A DNA stretch of 64,000 nt from Oegoconia quadripuncta (Eukaryota > Arthropoda > Insecta > Lepidoptera > Autostichidae). The first letter of the stretch is position 1. Every line of letters begins with the position of its first letter. Under the pieces are notes generated by a model, which was not told where the DNA came from, did not search any database, and saw nothing but the letters and a program-made list of their open reading frames with translations. The stretch spans positions 12,277,124-12,341,123 of the forward strand of contig OX438741.1 of NCBI GenBank assembly GCA_949316235.1. The letters run 5' to 3'. Shown here piece by piece: positions 45,490 through 57,473 of the stretch. The translations under genes were made by a program, and so were the position numbers.

Positions 45490-45529
45490 GGTGGTAAGAG
45501 TTAAAAACTGATGAGCCTTCAAACTGCCA

Positions 45530-46030
45530 AGAAAGTATACTAGAAGTCTTCTTAGGGCTCCGTACCCGAAGGGTCCAGACGGAGGAGTCCTATTATTGCG
45601 ACTACTCCATTTGTCTGTTTGTCGAGGGGATCTAGCTCCAAAATAGAAATTGAAACTTTCACAATTTTTGTAACAATTTGAGCTAAAATTAAATACTGTA
45701 TTAAAAGAATGATCAATATTGTTTCTTTTGTGACAATATCATTGCTTAGTGCTTCTCAAGTAGCATACGGCGTGTTTTACAAGCTTTTATTTCGTTTGCA
45801 ATGTTCGTATATAAGTTGCCCGTTTCAAAATTTGGAAACCATTTTTCAACCACTTGCTGATATCTGATTGAGCTGAAATTTGGCATATTCATGTAATGTC
45901 GGTGACAATGCAATATTATCGGTCTGATGATGGAGCCGGGATGTAGGGACTGGAACACCCTGATGTCAAATGGCAAGATAGTCGCATTTGGGCTAGTTTG
46001 TTTTCTTGCCATTAGCACGTTCTATTTACA
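45530..46030. repeat. Dispersed repeat of unknown class
   Basis: Starts 'agggctccgtacccgaaggg', a segment common in lepidopteran introns, and continues through 'tttcaaaatttggaaaccatttt' and 'ggagccgggatgtaggg'. No intact ORF. Confidence 0.4.
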
Positions 46031-46154
46031 CGTGATGACGAGGATCTGGGCTCCTTCATGGACTGCATATTACTCGTCTTTGTACTCAGAAGCTTGTCTT
46101 TAAAAGTATTTTTAATGTAGAACTTGCATAACCAAGTGGACATGCCTTCAACAG

Positions 46155-46354
46155 AGGTGCTCCAGCAAGTGGAGTTCCTGGAGTCGACGGCGCGCAAGCT
46201 GGGCGAGTTCGCGGAGCGCGTGCGCGGGGTGGAGACGCCGCTGGCGCGCTGCGAGGAGCGTCTGCAGGACGCGCTGGGGGCGCCGCCCGCCGCCGCCGCC
46301 GCCGCCGTGGCGCGCCTCGTCGACCAGATCCACGCGCTGCGGGCCCCGCTGCAG
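46155..46354 (+). CDS. shot: shot exon 27: spectrin repeat
   Basis: 200 nt, phase 1 to 0; donor CTGCAG|gtacac. Encodes EVLQQVEFLESTARKLGEF, then a GC-rich Ala run (APPAAAAAAVARLV). The acceptor is ccttcaacag (46154), which gives the right phase; a stronger-looking ttaatgtag at 46120 would leave a stop in the incoming frame. Confidence 0.83.
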
Positions 46355-46366
46355 GTACACACACAC
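46355..46366 (+). repeat. Left stub of the AC microsatellite
   Basis: The intron begins gtacacacacac directly at the donor of exon 27. Its last eight bases are the hAT target duplication; the rest of the microsatellite continues at 47215. Confidence 0.75.
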
Positions 46367-47763
<1,397 letters not shown>

Positions 47764-47958
47764 AGCATCAACACAGCAGCCGATGACATAGTGACCCTAG
47801 CGCTGGAATGCTCCGGCCCTGACGCCGCATCACGAGCAAGACAAGTGTTAGAGGAACAGGCGCAGGCGCTGGGAGACAGGGTCGATGACTTGGAGGCGAG
47901 GGCTGCTGAGGCGAAGGGACGACTGGCAGGAGCCGCTGCGGCTATGCAGCAGTTCCAG
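47764..47958 (+). CDS. shot: shot exon 28: spectrin repeat
   Basis: 65 codons, phase 0/0; acceptor caaatttctag, donor TTCCAG|gtgagt. Ala/Glu-rich helices, for example EEQAQALGDRVDDLEARAAE. Confidence 0.87.
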
Positions 47959-48027
47959 GTGAGTCGTTTGATTATGATATTTTACTTCAGGTAGTAGGTT
48001 GGGTGAGTGAACCTGACAACGAATTAC

Positions 48028-48406
48028 TATACTGGATGAGTTTTTTTACCGTAAGGAAAAAAATAGGGCATAATCAGATAAGTGAAATAGAAGTTTTTGG
48101 TATAGTTATTTTTTTTATTTTTTATTTTTTTTTCAAAATGCTTTCGCTGGCCGTAGTTAGATATGCTACAGGCTGGATTCATAGGGTTTCTATCATACGA
48201 AATTTTGAACTCATATTTTCTCCATTTATTTAATTTAATGATGTAATTATGTGGAATAGACTACAATAGCGACCGTCAAATGGCACAATTAACGCTTGAT
48301 GCGATGATGGTTTTGATAAAAAGAACTATCTATGCCAATACCTTCTATTTCACTTACCTAATATGCCCTATTTTTTTCCTTACGGTAAAAGAACTTCTCC
48401 GGTATA
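48028..48406. mobile_element. Palindromic MITE family D, copy 4
   Basis: Best-preserved copy: left tatactggatgagttttttt..., right ...aagaacttctccggtata. Arms include accgtaaggaaaaaaatagg and its complement. Interior with aatttaatgatgtaattatg. Confidence 0.8.
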
Positions 48407-49210
48407 TTTTCGACTTAAACTGAATTGAATGGTAGTATTATTCGTTGTTGAGAAAAGTAGGCTGGCTTCGTCCGTTTGAACCTACAAATGAATCCATGGA
48501 TACTATTTCTCCTCTTAAACCCACCAGTGAGGGGATCCAATAATAAAGGAATAACATATTTCAAACGAGAGGATCAAAAAATTATAATATCTTTGTGTGG
48601 CACTTAGATCCGCAGTCCTCTAACTATCGTGGTCATGAAAATCTTTCTTAAATGTCATTCTGAAAACCTCTCATTGCAAATGCCTTATCTTACTATTAAA
48701 CTGTGTACCATCAGGCTTGGAATAGCTTGGGATAACATCTATAGCAGTTAGTGGTATAAACCCAGACTATATAGGGATATAATAGGGTAATTTAGGTCGA
48801 AGCAAACCTAAACTGACCGTGGGTCTAAAAGTACAATTCTTAGACCGACGACAGGGATAATCTGCATCTACAAACGGCATGGGCTGACCATAGAGTTGCT
48901 GCAGTCCGTGGCCGGTACTATTCCGAATAGGGAGAAACTCATCCGTCGCAGTTTGTTGAATCAGTTTCTTTGACTTGATATCAGCATCACGATTGTTCTG
49001 CAGTGACGGTACTGAGACGAGCTTGTCGCTGTGGTCGGAATGTCTCTTCGCACAAACTCTAGAAATTGTACCGGAATCGGTCGTATCACAGTTAGCTAGA
49101 GCAACTCCAGTTGGCATCGGTCGCTAGCCTTCTCGGATATCTGAAGGTTCCAGATCTCCTGTGCAGCAGCGATTACTTACCGTCGAGTAAATCTTCATTC
49201 CCCTTTTCAG
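48407..49210. other. Intron 28, end
   Basis: About 800 bp. A 116-codon minus-strand frame at 48767-49117 has no recognisable motif; the stretch could be a decayed repeat. Confidence 0.35.
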
Positions 49211-49438
49211 GACAAAGTAAAGAATCTGTCCCATGACCTTGGCGAACTTGAAAAAGAGCTGGACTCAATGAAGCCTCCTGGCCGCGACATTAAGACCGTT
49301 AAGCAGCAGCTGGACGACATCGGCAGGTTCTACAAGCGGTTGGAGAAGGCTGATGACCTGGTCGCTGATACGGAGAGAGCTGCTGAAGGTTTAGTTGACA
49401 GCGGTTACGCTGTTGACTCTACTAAGACCATGGACCAG
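49211..49438 (+). CDS. shot: shot exon 29: spectrin repeat
   Basis: 76 codons, phase 0/0; acceptor cccttttcag, donor GACCAG|gtatga. Encodes DKVKNLSHDLGELEKELDSM, then RFYKRLEKADDLVADTERA. Confidence 0.88.
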
Positions 49439-49659
49439 GTATGATTTTATTTAGATAAAACGTAAACTATAAGTAGAATGTTAATTCCATACAACTGCAA
49501 GATCCTTACCGAAAACTCATTGCTCTTGCCGGTGCTCCCTAGTTCTCTAATGCTGACATCTCGAAGTGGTTTATTTTATTAGAAGGCGAATATTATGCAA
49601 ATTAATTGTACACTGTGAACAACAAAAATCATAATGACTTGCTTTGCCAAATAAACATT

Positions 49660-50420
49660 CAACGCCAAGTAAACATTTAAGCATATCATGGCTATGTGGG
49701 GTCTGTACTTAGATACGCCATCCTTCTATGGGGCAACTCTAGTCATATAAATCGAGCGCTAATAGCACAGAAACAATGCATAAGGGCACTTTGTAATGTT
49801 GATTCTACAGGCCACTTTTCAAGGATTTGAACATTTTGACAGTACCATGTTTATATATCTACGAATGATGTGTCTTTGTTAAAAATCATCCAAACTTGTT
49901 CCAAAAGCGAATTGAAAGTTGTGACTTTAATACTAGGTTCCCTAAGAGATTAATGTTGTCCACATCAACAACATCATTGTATAGTAGAAATAGCTATCAA
50001 ATGGCTATAAGAGTATATAACACATTAAATGATAATATGAAATCTCTAGCCTTAGAAATATTCAAAACGAAACTTAAACAGTGGCTGACACAATGCTGTT
50101 TTTACTCAGTAGATGAATATTTTGATTTTTACAAATACCCAAAGCTATGAATACATTTTAATTATTACCTACATAACTATTTAATTTTGACTTCTGTGAA
50201 TTTGACATTGTAACTAAATTACTAGTGACTTCTCTGAACTTGACATTTTAACTAAATAATTTATGTAACTACGTATAATGTGCATGTGTAAATATAATTA
50301 AATTTTGCATGCCAGTGTCTGGTAAAATGTGTGAAACTTTATATTTGTGAATGAGATCTGTGTACCACATTTAGAGTAAAATAAATGTATTTGTATTTAT
50401 TTGTAACGAAATATAAATTA
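49660..50420 (+). repeat. LINE 3' end with decayed reverse-transcriptase C-terminus
   Basis: Frames interrupted by stops read RYAILLWGNSSHINRALIAQ and, later, NSYQMAIRVYNTLNDNMKS, patterns of Jockey/RTE-like C-terminal domains. Ends with AATAAATG near 50380 and a T-rich tail. Dead copy. Confidence 0.6.
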
Positions 50421-50517
50421 AAATCCGGGCGCATCAATAAAAAATCCATCAACAGTACTACTTAAGGTGTCACTGGAGTAAAATTTATGACGTCATTGAT
50501 TGGTAATCGTTGACCAG

Positions 50518-50652
50518 GTGGAGGGTCTCCGCAAGCAGCTGGCCAAGTTGGACGAGCGCGCGCGTTCCAAGGAGCAAGACCTGGATGACACACTGAGTAA
50601 GCTGGAGGCGTTCTACAAGGCATACGACTCCGTCATGGATGACTTGCAAGAG
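50518..50652 (+). CDS. shot: shot exon 30: spectrin repeat
   Basis: 45 codons, phase 0/0; acceptor gtaatcgttgaccag, donor CAAGAG|gtagca. Encodes VEGLRKQLAKLDERARSKEQ and a helix to MDDLQE. The pyrimidine tract before the AG is weak, though frame and phase fit. Confidence 0.83.
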
Positions 50653-51186
50653 GTAGCATTCTTTTGTCACTTATCATATAAGACGAATCATGATTGTTTT
50701 CTAGAATTATTTATGTAATTTTATTTTATTTTCTTGGGAAAACCAACAGCTGTTTTACAAAATATCACTTAAACTAAAAAACTGAAAGCCAATTAGAGGT
50801 TTCCACTGATAGAACCTACTTAAACTTAATTAAAAATAAAAAACTATACATTGCAATCATAATATAGTAATATTGTTTAATCACAACTATTTTTACATAT
50901 TTTTATCTATATTTAATCTTATTGCCTATATGATTTAGTTACTCATTCCAATACGGGTGCGACAGAAAACCAGCGCTTCGCTCTTTGAGTGAAGCATTAA
51001 GCTGAGTCGTGATCCATTCGCTACTGCAACATACAAGCAATTTAATATATTCTATTGTCTTTGTATACAAAGTTATTGATCCATGACTAAATTTAAACAG
51101 TTACGATTCCACATTTACTAGTAAAATCTATCAAAAGATTTCATATGATCAAAACGTTACCTTGATTAAAATTCGTATCCCAACAG
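50653..51186. other. Intron 30
   Basis: 534 bp, AT-rich, nothing recognised. Confidence 0.35.
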
Positions 51187-51426
51187 GCCTCCGAACAAGT
51201 CCGCAGCCTCAAACCTGTGTCATCAGAAGTAGAACAAATCCGAGCGCAGCAGAAAGACTTCACGGAACTCAAACGTCGCACTCTGGAGCCCCTTGGACAG
51301 AATGCGACTCATTGCAACAAGATCGGGCAGGGCCTGGTCAGGTCTGCCCTGCAGGGTGTCTCTACTCAACAGCTGGAGAAGGACCTTGAGAAGATGAATG
51401 ACAAGTGGAATGCTCTCAAAGAAAAG
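51187..51426 (+). CDS. shot: shot exon 31: spectrin repeat
   Basis: 80 codons, phase 0/0; acceptor tatcccaacag, donor GAAAAG|gtatgt. Begins ASEQVRSLKPVSSEVEQIRA, ends DLEKMNDKWNALKEK with the helix C tryptophan. Confidence 0.89.
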
Positions 51427-51477
51427 GTATGTAAAGTCTTTAAAAATTAAGTTTGTTTTGATGAGTATCTGTGTAGT

Positions 51478-51550
51478 TTGTCAACCATCTGGTACCCATA
51501 ATACAAGCCTCGTTGCTTAGTGTGGAAATAGATGGCGCTGTGTGTATTTA
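51478..51550 (+). repeat. SINE family A, 3' tail fragment
   Basis: tttgtcaaccatctggtacc...aagcctcgttgcttagtgtgg...tagatggcgctgtgtgta. Head missing. Confidence 0.6.
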
Positions 51551-51760
51551 TTTATATATACAAAAAATCCTTGTTTATTGGGCTACATCCAGATAAAGTA
51601 GCAGTGGTTATTGAGATGATATATATAATTATTTGTAAAATTAATATCTATAAAAAAATTTCATTAGAGGAGTTTTGCTACAAACAAAATTAATCACTAC
51701 TAACCTCGAAATATATCCACAATTGGAGGCGATTTTCCAACCATAAATTCTAATGAACAG

Positions 51761-51931
51761 ATGAACGAACGCGAGCGCCGCCTCGACGTTGGTCTTCTGC
51801 AGTCGGACAAGTTCGCCGAGGCGCTCGCCGGGCTCGAGAAGTGGCTCGCGGACACCGAAGACATGGTCAACAACCAGAAACCACCCTCAGCTGACTACAA
51901 GGTCGTCAAGGCGCAGTTGCAGGAACAGAAG
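51761..51931 (+). CDS. shot: shot exon 32: spectrin repeat, helix A/B
   Basis: 57 codons, phase 0/0; acceptor ttctaatgaacag, donor CAGAAG|gtttgt. Contains ALAGLEKWLADTEDMV, helix A with tryptophan. Confidence 0.88.
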
Positions 51932-51956
51932 GTTTGTGTATACTTCGATCACTAAC

Positions 51957-52380
51957 ATCCAAACATAGCCCCAAGAACCAGATCCCACCTCCGCTCTTCT
52001 CCCACTTTAACTCCTGTAAGCCAGGATCAACACTGGTACTCTGCACGGCGCCTACTGAGGGTAGACGGTGCCCTACATGATTCTATTGCTACCAGACCTT
52101 TTTTTATGCGTTTTGCATACCGCTCGCCTGGGGGACGGCGAGACGGTTATGTGGGACTCCCCTCCATACCGGGAGGGATACCCACCAAAACCCCGCGGCG
52201 ACCTTCCTCGGCAGTAAGGAGGACCTGGGAACGCATTGCTACCAGACCTAGACTAATTAAAGAAAGAATTTAAGGGTGAAAAAGTAGGAAAGAAAGAAAG
52301 TCCTACTTCCCCCCCCAGCAAATGGGATGTAGCTAATGTGACGCAAAAAGCTAAAACGGCTAACCCTAGCCCCGAGGACC
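51957..52380. repeat. Unclassified dispersed repeat, family F, with nested insert
   Basis: 'ctcctgtaagccaggatcaac...ctctgcacggcgcctactg' recurs at about 61670-61750 and 63160-63370. This copy is split by a poly(T)-headed insert at 52100-52234 with 15-bp duplications. Confidence 0.6.
52100..52234 (-). mobile_element. 5'-truncated retroposon insert, minus strand
   Basis: 135 bp flanked by an exact 15-bp duplication ATTGCTACCAGACCT (52085-52099 and 52235-52249). It starts with a T-run, that is, a poly(A) tail on the minus strand. The tail text (gtgggtatccctcccgg on minus) resembles R1-like LINE 3' UTRs, tentatively. Confidence 0.75.
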
Positions 52381-52679
52381 AGTAATATATAATAACGCAC
52401 CGTAACAGTGTTATTATCTTTATAGTGGAAAGACTTCATAGACAGGTTTTGAATCGCTGACCGCTGTCAGACGATTGTAGGGTTGTTTTACATTACCAAA
52501 GTACTGTACAGTGGCTGTTGTAGTAGGTACGAGTTAGTGACAGGTACACCTTGACTATGAAACGAGCTACAGTACGGTGGGACGGGCCAATGCCCCGCCT
52601 ACTTAGATATCCCTCTCCGCACACCCTCCCCTTCAAAACTACATACTTGACTAACTGTAAGGAGAAAGAAAGGTTGCTT

Positions 52680-52830
52680 GTTCTTCTTAGACTGTGGTAA
52701 TAGCGTTATTGCATCTGCAATACTTTCAACATTGCTATGCAACGTACTGCTTGGCGGCAGACTTAGATAAGTTGGTGGTAGCTGATCGAGCGGACATTTT
52801 AAAATGTCCTCCCACCTATGGAATGGGTGT
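52680..52830. repeat. Dispersed repeat family E, partial
   Basis: caacattgctatgcaacgta...cttggcggcagacttagataa...agcggacattttaaaatgtcc. Partial copy. Confidence 0.5.
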
Positions 52831-52898
52831 CCTGTGTTGTTTAAAACTTTCCATGTTTGAATCCTAACATCTGACCTAACCTACAAATCTCTGAACAG

Positions 52899-53093
52899 TT
52901 CCTCAAGAAGATGCTGATGGATCGTCAGAACTCCATGTCTTCCCTATTCGCGATGGGCAACGAGGTCGCCGCCGGCTGCGAGCCAGCGGAGAGGAAGGCT
53001 ATTGAGAAGCAACTCAAGGGGCTGATGCTAAGGTTCGACGCGCTCACCAACGGCGCCCAGCAGAGGATGCTGGACCTAGAACAGGCTATGAAG
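52899..53093 (+). CDS. shot: shot exon 33: spectrin repeat, followed by a GC donor
   Basis: 65 codons, phase 0/0; acceptor atctctgaacag, donor ATGAAG|gcaagt. Encodes FLKKMLMDRQNSMSSLFAMG and ends DLEQAMK. The donor is GC rather than GT, within the strong AG|GCAAGT context typical of GC-AG introns; no GT donor preserves the frame into exon 34. Confidence 0.85.
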
Positions 53094-53199
53094 GCAAGTG
53101 CATTTGATTTCCCAGATCATAAGAAACGAGTTGTGTTATGGTAAATTAGTATAGATTTTAGTATCGTCACTTTTACGCCAGTGTTTTTCTTTATTTTTT

Positions 53200-53380
53200 T
53201 ATGCACTACGGGTTGGTACTTGACCTCAATCACACCTGATATTAAGTGAAGATGAGGTCGAAGGTGGAAGTGTACTGACCCGAAAACCCCAACACATTTG
53301 GGGGACTGGCTATCTTATCTCTGACAACCGGAACACAACAATGCTATTAACATTGCTGCTTGGCGGCAGATTTAATTGTG
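53200..53380. repeat. Dispersed repeat family E
   Basis: tgacctcaatcacacctgat...aagatgaggtcgaagg...acaacaatgctattaacatt...gcttggcggcaga. Good match to the other copies. Confidence 0.55.
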
Positions 53381-53708
53381 TGATTTGTATTTGTTGCACA
53401 GTAACATTTTGTTTGGCACACAAACCAAACCGTCGTTGTTTTCTTGAAAACAACTCACGTTCATGAAACACCATGGTCATTTTTGTGACCATATTGAAAC
53501 GTCACGCGTGACCATAAACTGTGGTCAACGATGGTAGTATTGGTACAGGTCATTTGGGAAAGTTATATCAGAACCGGAAAATTATTAAAATTATTAATAA
53601 GTTATTTGAAACATTTCCGCATAATTGACCAAAATAGGTTCCGTATGAAAATTGTTTTTTTGCCAAAATTAATCAGATTTTCTATAACCGAATTTAACTT
53701 GTGTACAG

Positions 53709-53840
53709 GTGGCGAAGCAATTCCAAGAGCAGCTTCAACCGCTGGTGGAGTGGCTGGGTACTGCAGAGCGGAAGGTCAAATCGTTGCAGCTTGTGCCCAC
53801 TGACGAGGAGAAAATCCAGCTCAAGATCAGGGAGCATAAG
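53709..53840 (+). CDS. shot: shot exon 34: spectrin repeat
   Basis: 44 codons, phase 0/0; acceptor acttgtgtacag, donor CATAAG|gtttgt. Encodes VAKQFQEQLQPLVEWLGTAE, helix A with tryptophan, continuing EQAMK of exon 33; then LVPTDEEKIQLKI. Confidence 0.88.
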
Positions 53841-54145
53841 GTTTGTTTTTACTCAAGTTGCAAGTCACAGTAGACGCCACGCTTTATGGCTCCCCTACTG
53901 GGGTACACAACTTGACTTAACGGCTGCCTTCACCCTGGTTAACATGCCCTCCGAAGTACGGAAAAACCAGTATGAAAATGCGACCAATGGTCACCCGTCA
54001 AAGGACAGTCCGCTCTAGGCGTTGCTTGACTTTACTATTCTAAAACGAATAGAGATTACGACAATTGCTTCGCGATTGATGATAGACGTATAATAATCCA
54101 TTGCCTTATGTCATAAATTTTTAAAAATTTAATTATGTTCCACAG
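53841..54145. other. Intron 34
   Basis: 305 bp, nothing recognised. Confidence 0.35.
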
Positions 54146-54279
54146 ATCCTTCATGACGATATCCTGTCGAAGCAGCCGGCATTCAAGCAGCTTACGGAGA
54201 CCGCCTCAACCCTGATGGGACTTGTAGGTGACGATGAGGCGTCTGCGTTGGCTGATAGACTGCAAGCGGCTACCGATAG
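54146..54279 (+). CDS. shot: shot exon 35: spectrin repeat, helix B
   Basis: 134 nt, phase 0 to 2; acceptor tatgttccacag, donor GATAG|gtacgt. Encodes ILHDDILSKQPAFKQLTETA and DEASALADRLQAATDR. Confidence 0.87.
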
Positions 54280-54550
54280 GTACGTTAAACACATAACGAA
54301 ATATGCTTAAAGGCATTGTGAGAGCCAATTATACGAAGGAAAAGCTTCAACCGCTTTTTGAATTTGTTCTAGGGCTATGACATTACATGAAGTCACGAAT
54401 TTTTGATAGTAACAGATGACACAAAATTATCGCCATATGCCAGTGGCTTAAGGAGGAATATATCTGTAGTCTGCCTCTTGTAATGTTTTTGGTTTAAACA
54501 TGGTAGATATTTCATTATTTCATACTGATAATCAAATTGTTTTATCACAG

Positions 54551-54743
54551 GTACCAAGCCCTAGTCGACCACAGTCTGAACGTCGGCGATTTGTTAGACA
54601 ACTCTCGCAAGGGCCTTAGGCATCTGGTTCTCACCTACCAAGACCTATCGGCGTGGATGGACAGCATGGAGCAATACCTGGCCAAGAGAAAGGTGCTGCC
54701 GGTTCACATGGAGAAACTGCTAAGGCAGATGGATGAACTAGCT
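54551..54743 (+). CDS. shot: shot exon 36: spectrin repeat
   Basis: 193 nt, phase 2 to 0; acceptor gttttatcacag, donor CTAGCT|gtgagt. Encodes YQALVDHSLNVGDLLDNSR, then YQDLSAWMDSMEQYL (helix A tryptophan). Confidence 0.88.
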
Positions 54744-55002
54744 GTGAGTATATATACCTTGTTAACTGCCACTATTGTTAAGTGATTAATGAATCTGCCT
54801 GCGGTAATAAGACTTTGAAGCTCAATTCTAGTATAACCCTTACTGCAGATGATCGATGAATATGTTGTGTTCTAAAATTTCTTTTTTATATGTCAGTCTT
54901 AATTGTCGTAAAATTTGAAATATTATGAGATTCCTGATGACTTACATTTTTTAGTGTTGAAAAAGTTTTCAAAATTCTTATGACCATAATTATCTTCATC
55001 AG

Positions 55003-55229
55003 GAAAAAACCGAAGAGATAGCCTCAAAACAGGAAGCGGTGGACAGCACAGTGGAATCCGGATTGGAGCTCATGAAACACATCTCAGGAGACGAAGCTCT
55101 CCAACTCAAAGACAAGCTGGATGCTTTACAGAGGCGATACAACGATCTGACATCAAAGGGAGCTGAGCTGTTGCGTATAGCTTCGGAGACGCTACCTCTT
55201 GTGCAGCAGTTATATAACAGTCATCAGAA
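55003..55229 (+). CDS. shot: shot exon 37: spectrin repeat
   Basis: 227 nt, phase 0 to 2; acceptor atcttcatcag, donor CAGAA|gtaagt. Encodes EKTEEIASKQEAVDSTVESG and QRRYNDLTSKGAELL. Confidence 0.88.
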
Positions 55230-55384
55230 GTAAGTTGTTTACAGTTTTAGACACTTGGAGATATTTTCCAGTCTTTAAATAATATATTATTTTAGAAAGG
55301 TAGGCAGGGATGGTGAGCGGTACTTATACATAATACAAAATAATGTAATTGAGAAAAAATTTAAAGGCCATGTCAAAATAACAT

Positions 55385-55700
55385 TAGCAAAAAAAAGGTT
55401 ATTATAAAATTAGTGACTACCTGAATGACAAACACGCTTGGTGTACTTCGACGAGCTCCCCAAAATTATAAAATTGTATTAGTTATATACTTCTTTAAAA
55501 AAAACAAAGGACAACAATGATCCTGTAGGTTTCTTGCGCCGCCTCTTTTCCCACAGATGATTTCCCTAGCGGTAGTAGCTTGGACTTACCGACTGAAAGT
55601 TAAATGCAATGAACCTTTTTTATTTCCAGTAGATTTAAATTGACATTCAACAAATGATATCATGTATCTTACGTTGAAATAAATGCTTGAAGTTTGAAGA
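55385..55700 (+). repeat. LINE-type retroposon 3' end
   Basis: Near-identical to 3355-3665: gtgactacctgaatgacaaa..., cttttcccacagatgatttc..., aaataaatgcttgaagtttg. Non-coding remnant. Confidence 0.65.
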
Positions 55701-56127
55701 ACAAGATTACTCAAAACTGCCTTATTAAGGAGGCAAAGTATTTAGTTAACAACTGTTGATTTTCCTCCCGTTATTTAATTCTTTAAGTCACTTGTTCTAT
55801 AAACTGATGTATGAGAGAAAGATTATAATTGCTATAGCTTCAAGTAGCTCATATTTTGGTAGTACGGGACTAGGGGTCGGTGACCTTATCTTAAAAAAAG
55901 GTTTTGAAATTTTTTACCTCCTCTTTCTCCATGCTTTGGTGGTTATAGGGAGAGATTTTTGACTTTTTCATCCAACAGTTAAGAGCTTTTAGCCGATTTA
56001 TATCAGAATTTAGGATTCTATCCTTGTCTATAAAACTGTACCTTATTTTTAAAAATTACCTAACGGTTTCCTATGTAGGTTAAGCGATTCTACAATCTCT
56101 TATTACAATTTCCATTTTTCTCCATAG
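55701..56127. other. Intron 37, end
   Basis: About 430 bp, AT-rich, nothing recognised. Confidence 0.35.
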
Positions 56128-56272
56128 GCTGACGGAATGGATGGCCGCCGCCGAAACGTGCCTGCAATCTGTGGAGCCGCGTGAAGAAGACATCCTTAGA
56201 CTGGAGGCAGAGCTCCAGGAGTTCAGGCCACTGCTGGACAACATTAACACAATCGGACCACAGCTCTGCCAG
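56128..56272 (+). CDS. shot: shot exon 38: spectrin repeat, helix A/B
   Basis: 145 nt, phase 2 to 0; acceptor tttctccatag, donor TGCCAG|gtctgt. Encodes LTEWMAAAETCLQSVEPREE, helix A with tryptophan, then a helix to QLCQ. Confidence 0.87.
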
Positions 56273-56379
56273 GTCTGTACATCGTTTATTCTTGATATTT
56301 CTTAAAAAAAACACAGTATACTAAGGAATAGTTACCAACTACAGAGTTCTCTTTTGAAATTATATTTTTATTGTTTTAG

Positions 56380-56499
56380 ATTTCACCCGGGGAAGGCGCC
56401 ACTCACATTGAGGGTATCGTGACCCGAGACAACAGGCGATTCGACGCGATTGCTGAGCAAGTACAGAGGAAGGCCGAGAGACTACTACTCAGCAAGAAG
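56380..56499 (+). CDS. shot: shot exon 39: spectrin repeat, helix C
   Basis: 40 codons, phase 0/0; acceptor tattgttttag, donor AAGAAG|gtaaga. Encodes ISPGEGATHIEGIVTRDNRR, then FDAIAEQVQRKAERLLLSKK. Confidence 0.87.
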
Positions 56500-56879
56500 G
56501 TAAGATCGTCACTGGTACTTTTATAGCGAACGCAAGGTAAAGTCAGCGCAGGTATTAAATCCCGAACTTTTTATATGAAACTAGCTTCCGCTCGCGTGAC
56601 ATTTTTTGTGTTTTTCCGGGGAAAGGAAGTAGTATATGACCTTCTCGGACCTTTCAGCTATCCTTGTGTAAAAATTAAGTCATCCGTAATGATGTGAAAG
56701 AAAAAGTATTATACTATGAGGTATGATAGTATGATTAAGAAAGGCACATTTATACTCACTGTTGATTTGTATCCTCGTCTTATTCAAGGAGTCCACTGTA
56801 GTTATATCAATAATCATTATCACAAAATTATAGTGACGGGATGACTTTAAAGAATTAGGAATAGTGTAATTAAGGAGTT

Positions 56880-57185
56880 ATGCAGTATGACAAAGATTAA
56901 AAAAGGTATGCTTAGATGTTTTGGACATGTGGAGAGGATGAATGAAAGAGATATACGAAGCGAATGTGGATGGTAGTGTTAGTAGGGGAAGACCACGGCG
57001 AACACACTATGATCAAATAGGGGATAATTAAGGCCAAGTCAAGAGTACCCTAAACCGATGAGCATGTATGAACAACATTATGAGAGTGAATGAAGCAAAA
57101 CAGGTGTGTAAGGATCGTAGCCAGTGGAAGTATGTGGTGTCTGCCTACCCCTACGGGAAAAAGGCGCGACTTTATGTATGTATAC
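56880..57185 (+). repeat. RTE-like LINE 3' end, decayed
   Basis: Frames read LRCFGHVERMNERD, then a stop-interrupted continuation, and gtaaggatcgtagccagtgg...gtctgcctacccctacggg. Typical of LINE C-termini with 'GHVxRM'. Ends at a tatgtatgta run. Confidence 0.6.
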
Positions 57186-57271
57186 TGTTTACGGTATCAG
57201 CTGACCGTCAAGAACACAATGTAAATTTAAGGCTTAAAGTTAGATATTTAAGGATGTATTTGGTTCCCCAG

Positions 57272-57469
57272 CGTTCCATGGAAGTCGTCGGCGACATGGA
57301 GGAGCTGCTGGAGTGGCTGCGCACCGTGGACGCGGCGCTCCGCGACGCCGAGCCCCCCGGCTGCGAACCCGCGCGAGTGAGGCGGCAGCTGAAGCAGCAG
57401 CGCCCGCTCAACGACGAGGTGGCCGCGCAGAGGGTGCGCGTGCGCGACCTGCTGGGGCAGGCCAAGAAG
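57272..57469 (+). CDS. shot: shot exon 40: spectrin repeat, with a duplicated donor
   Basis: 66 codons, phase 0/0; acceptor tttggttccccag, donor AAGAAG|gtaaat. Encodes MEELLEWLRTVDAAL (helix A tryptophan) and ends RVRVRDLLGQAKK. A retroposon inserted directly behind it duplicated the last bases of the exon and its donor, so a second AAGAAG|gtaacc lies at 57915. Confidence 0.88.
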
Positions 57470-57473
57470 GTAA

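Noticed and set aside
48767..49117. 116-codon minus-strand ORF
   Set aside because: No recognisable domain, not flanked by splice sites fitting any gene, and located in an intron with repeat remnants.
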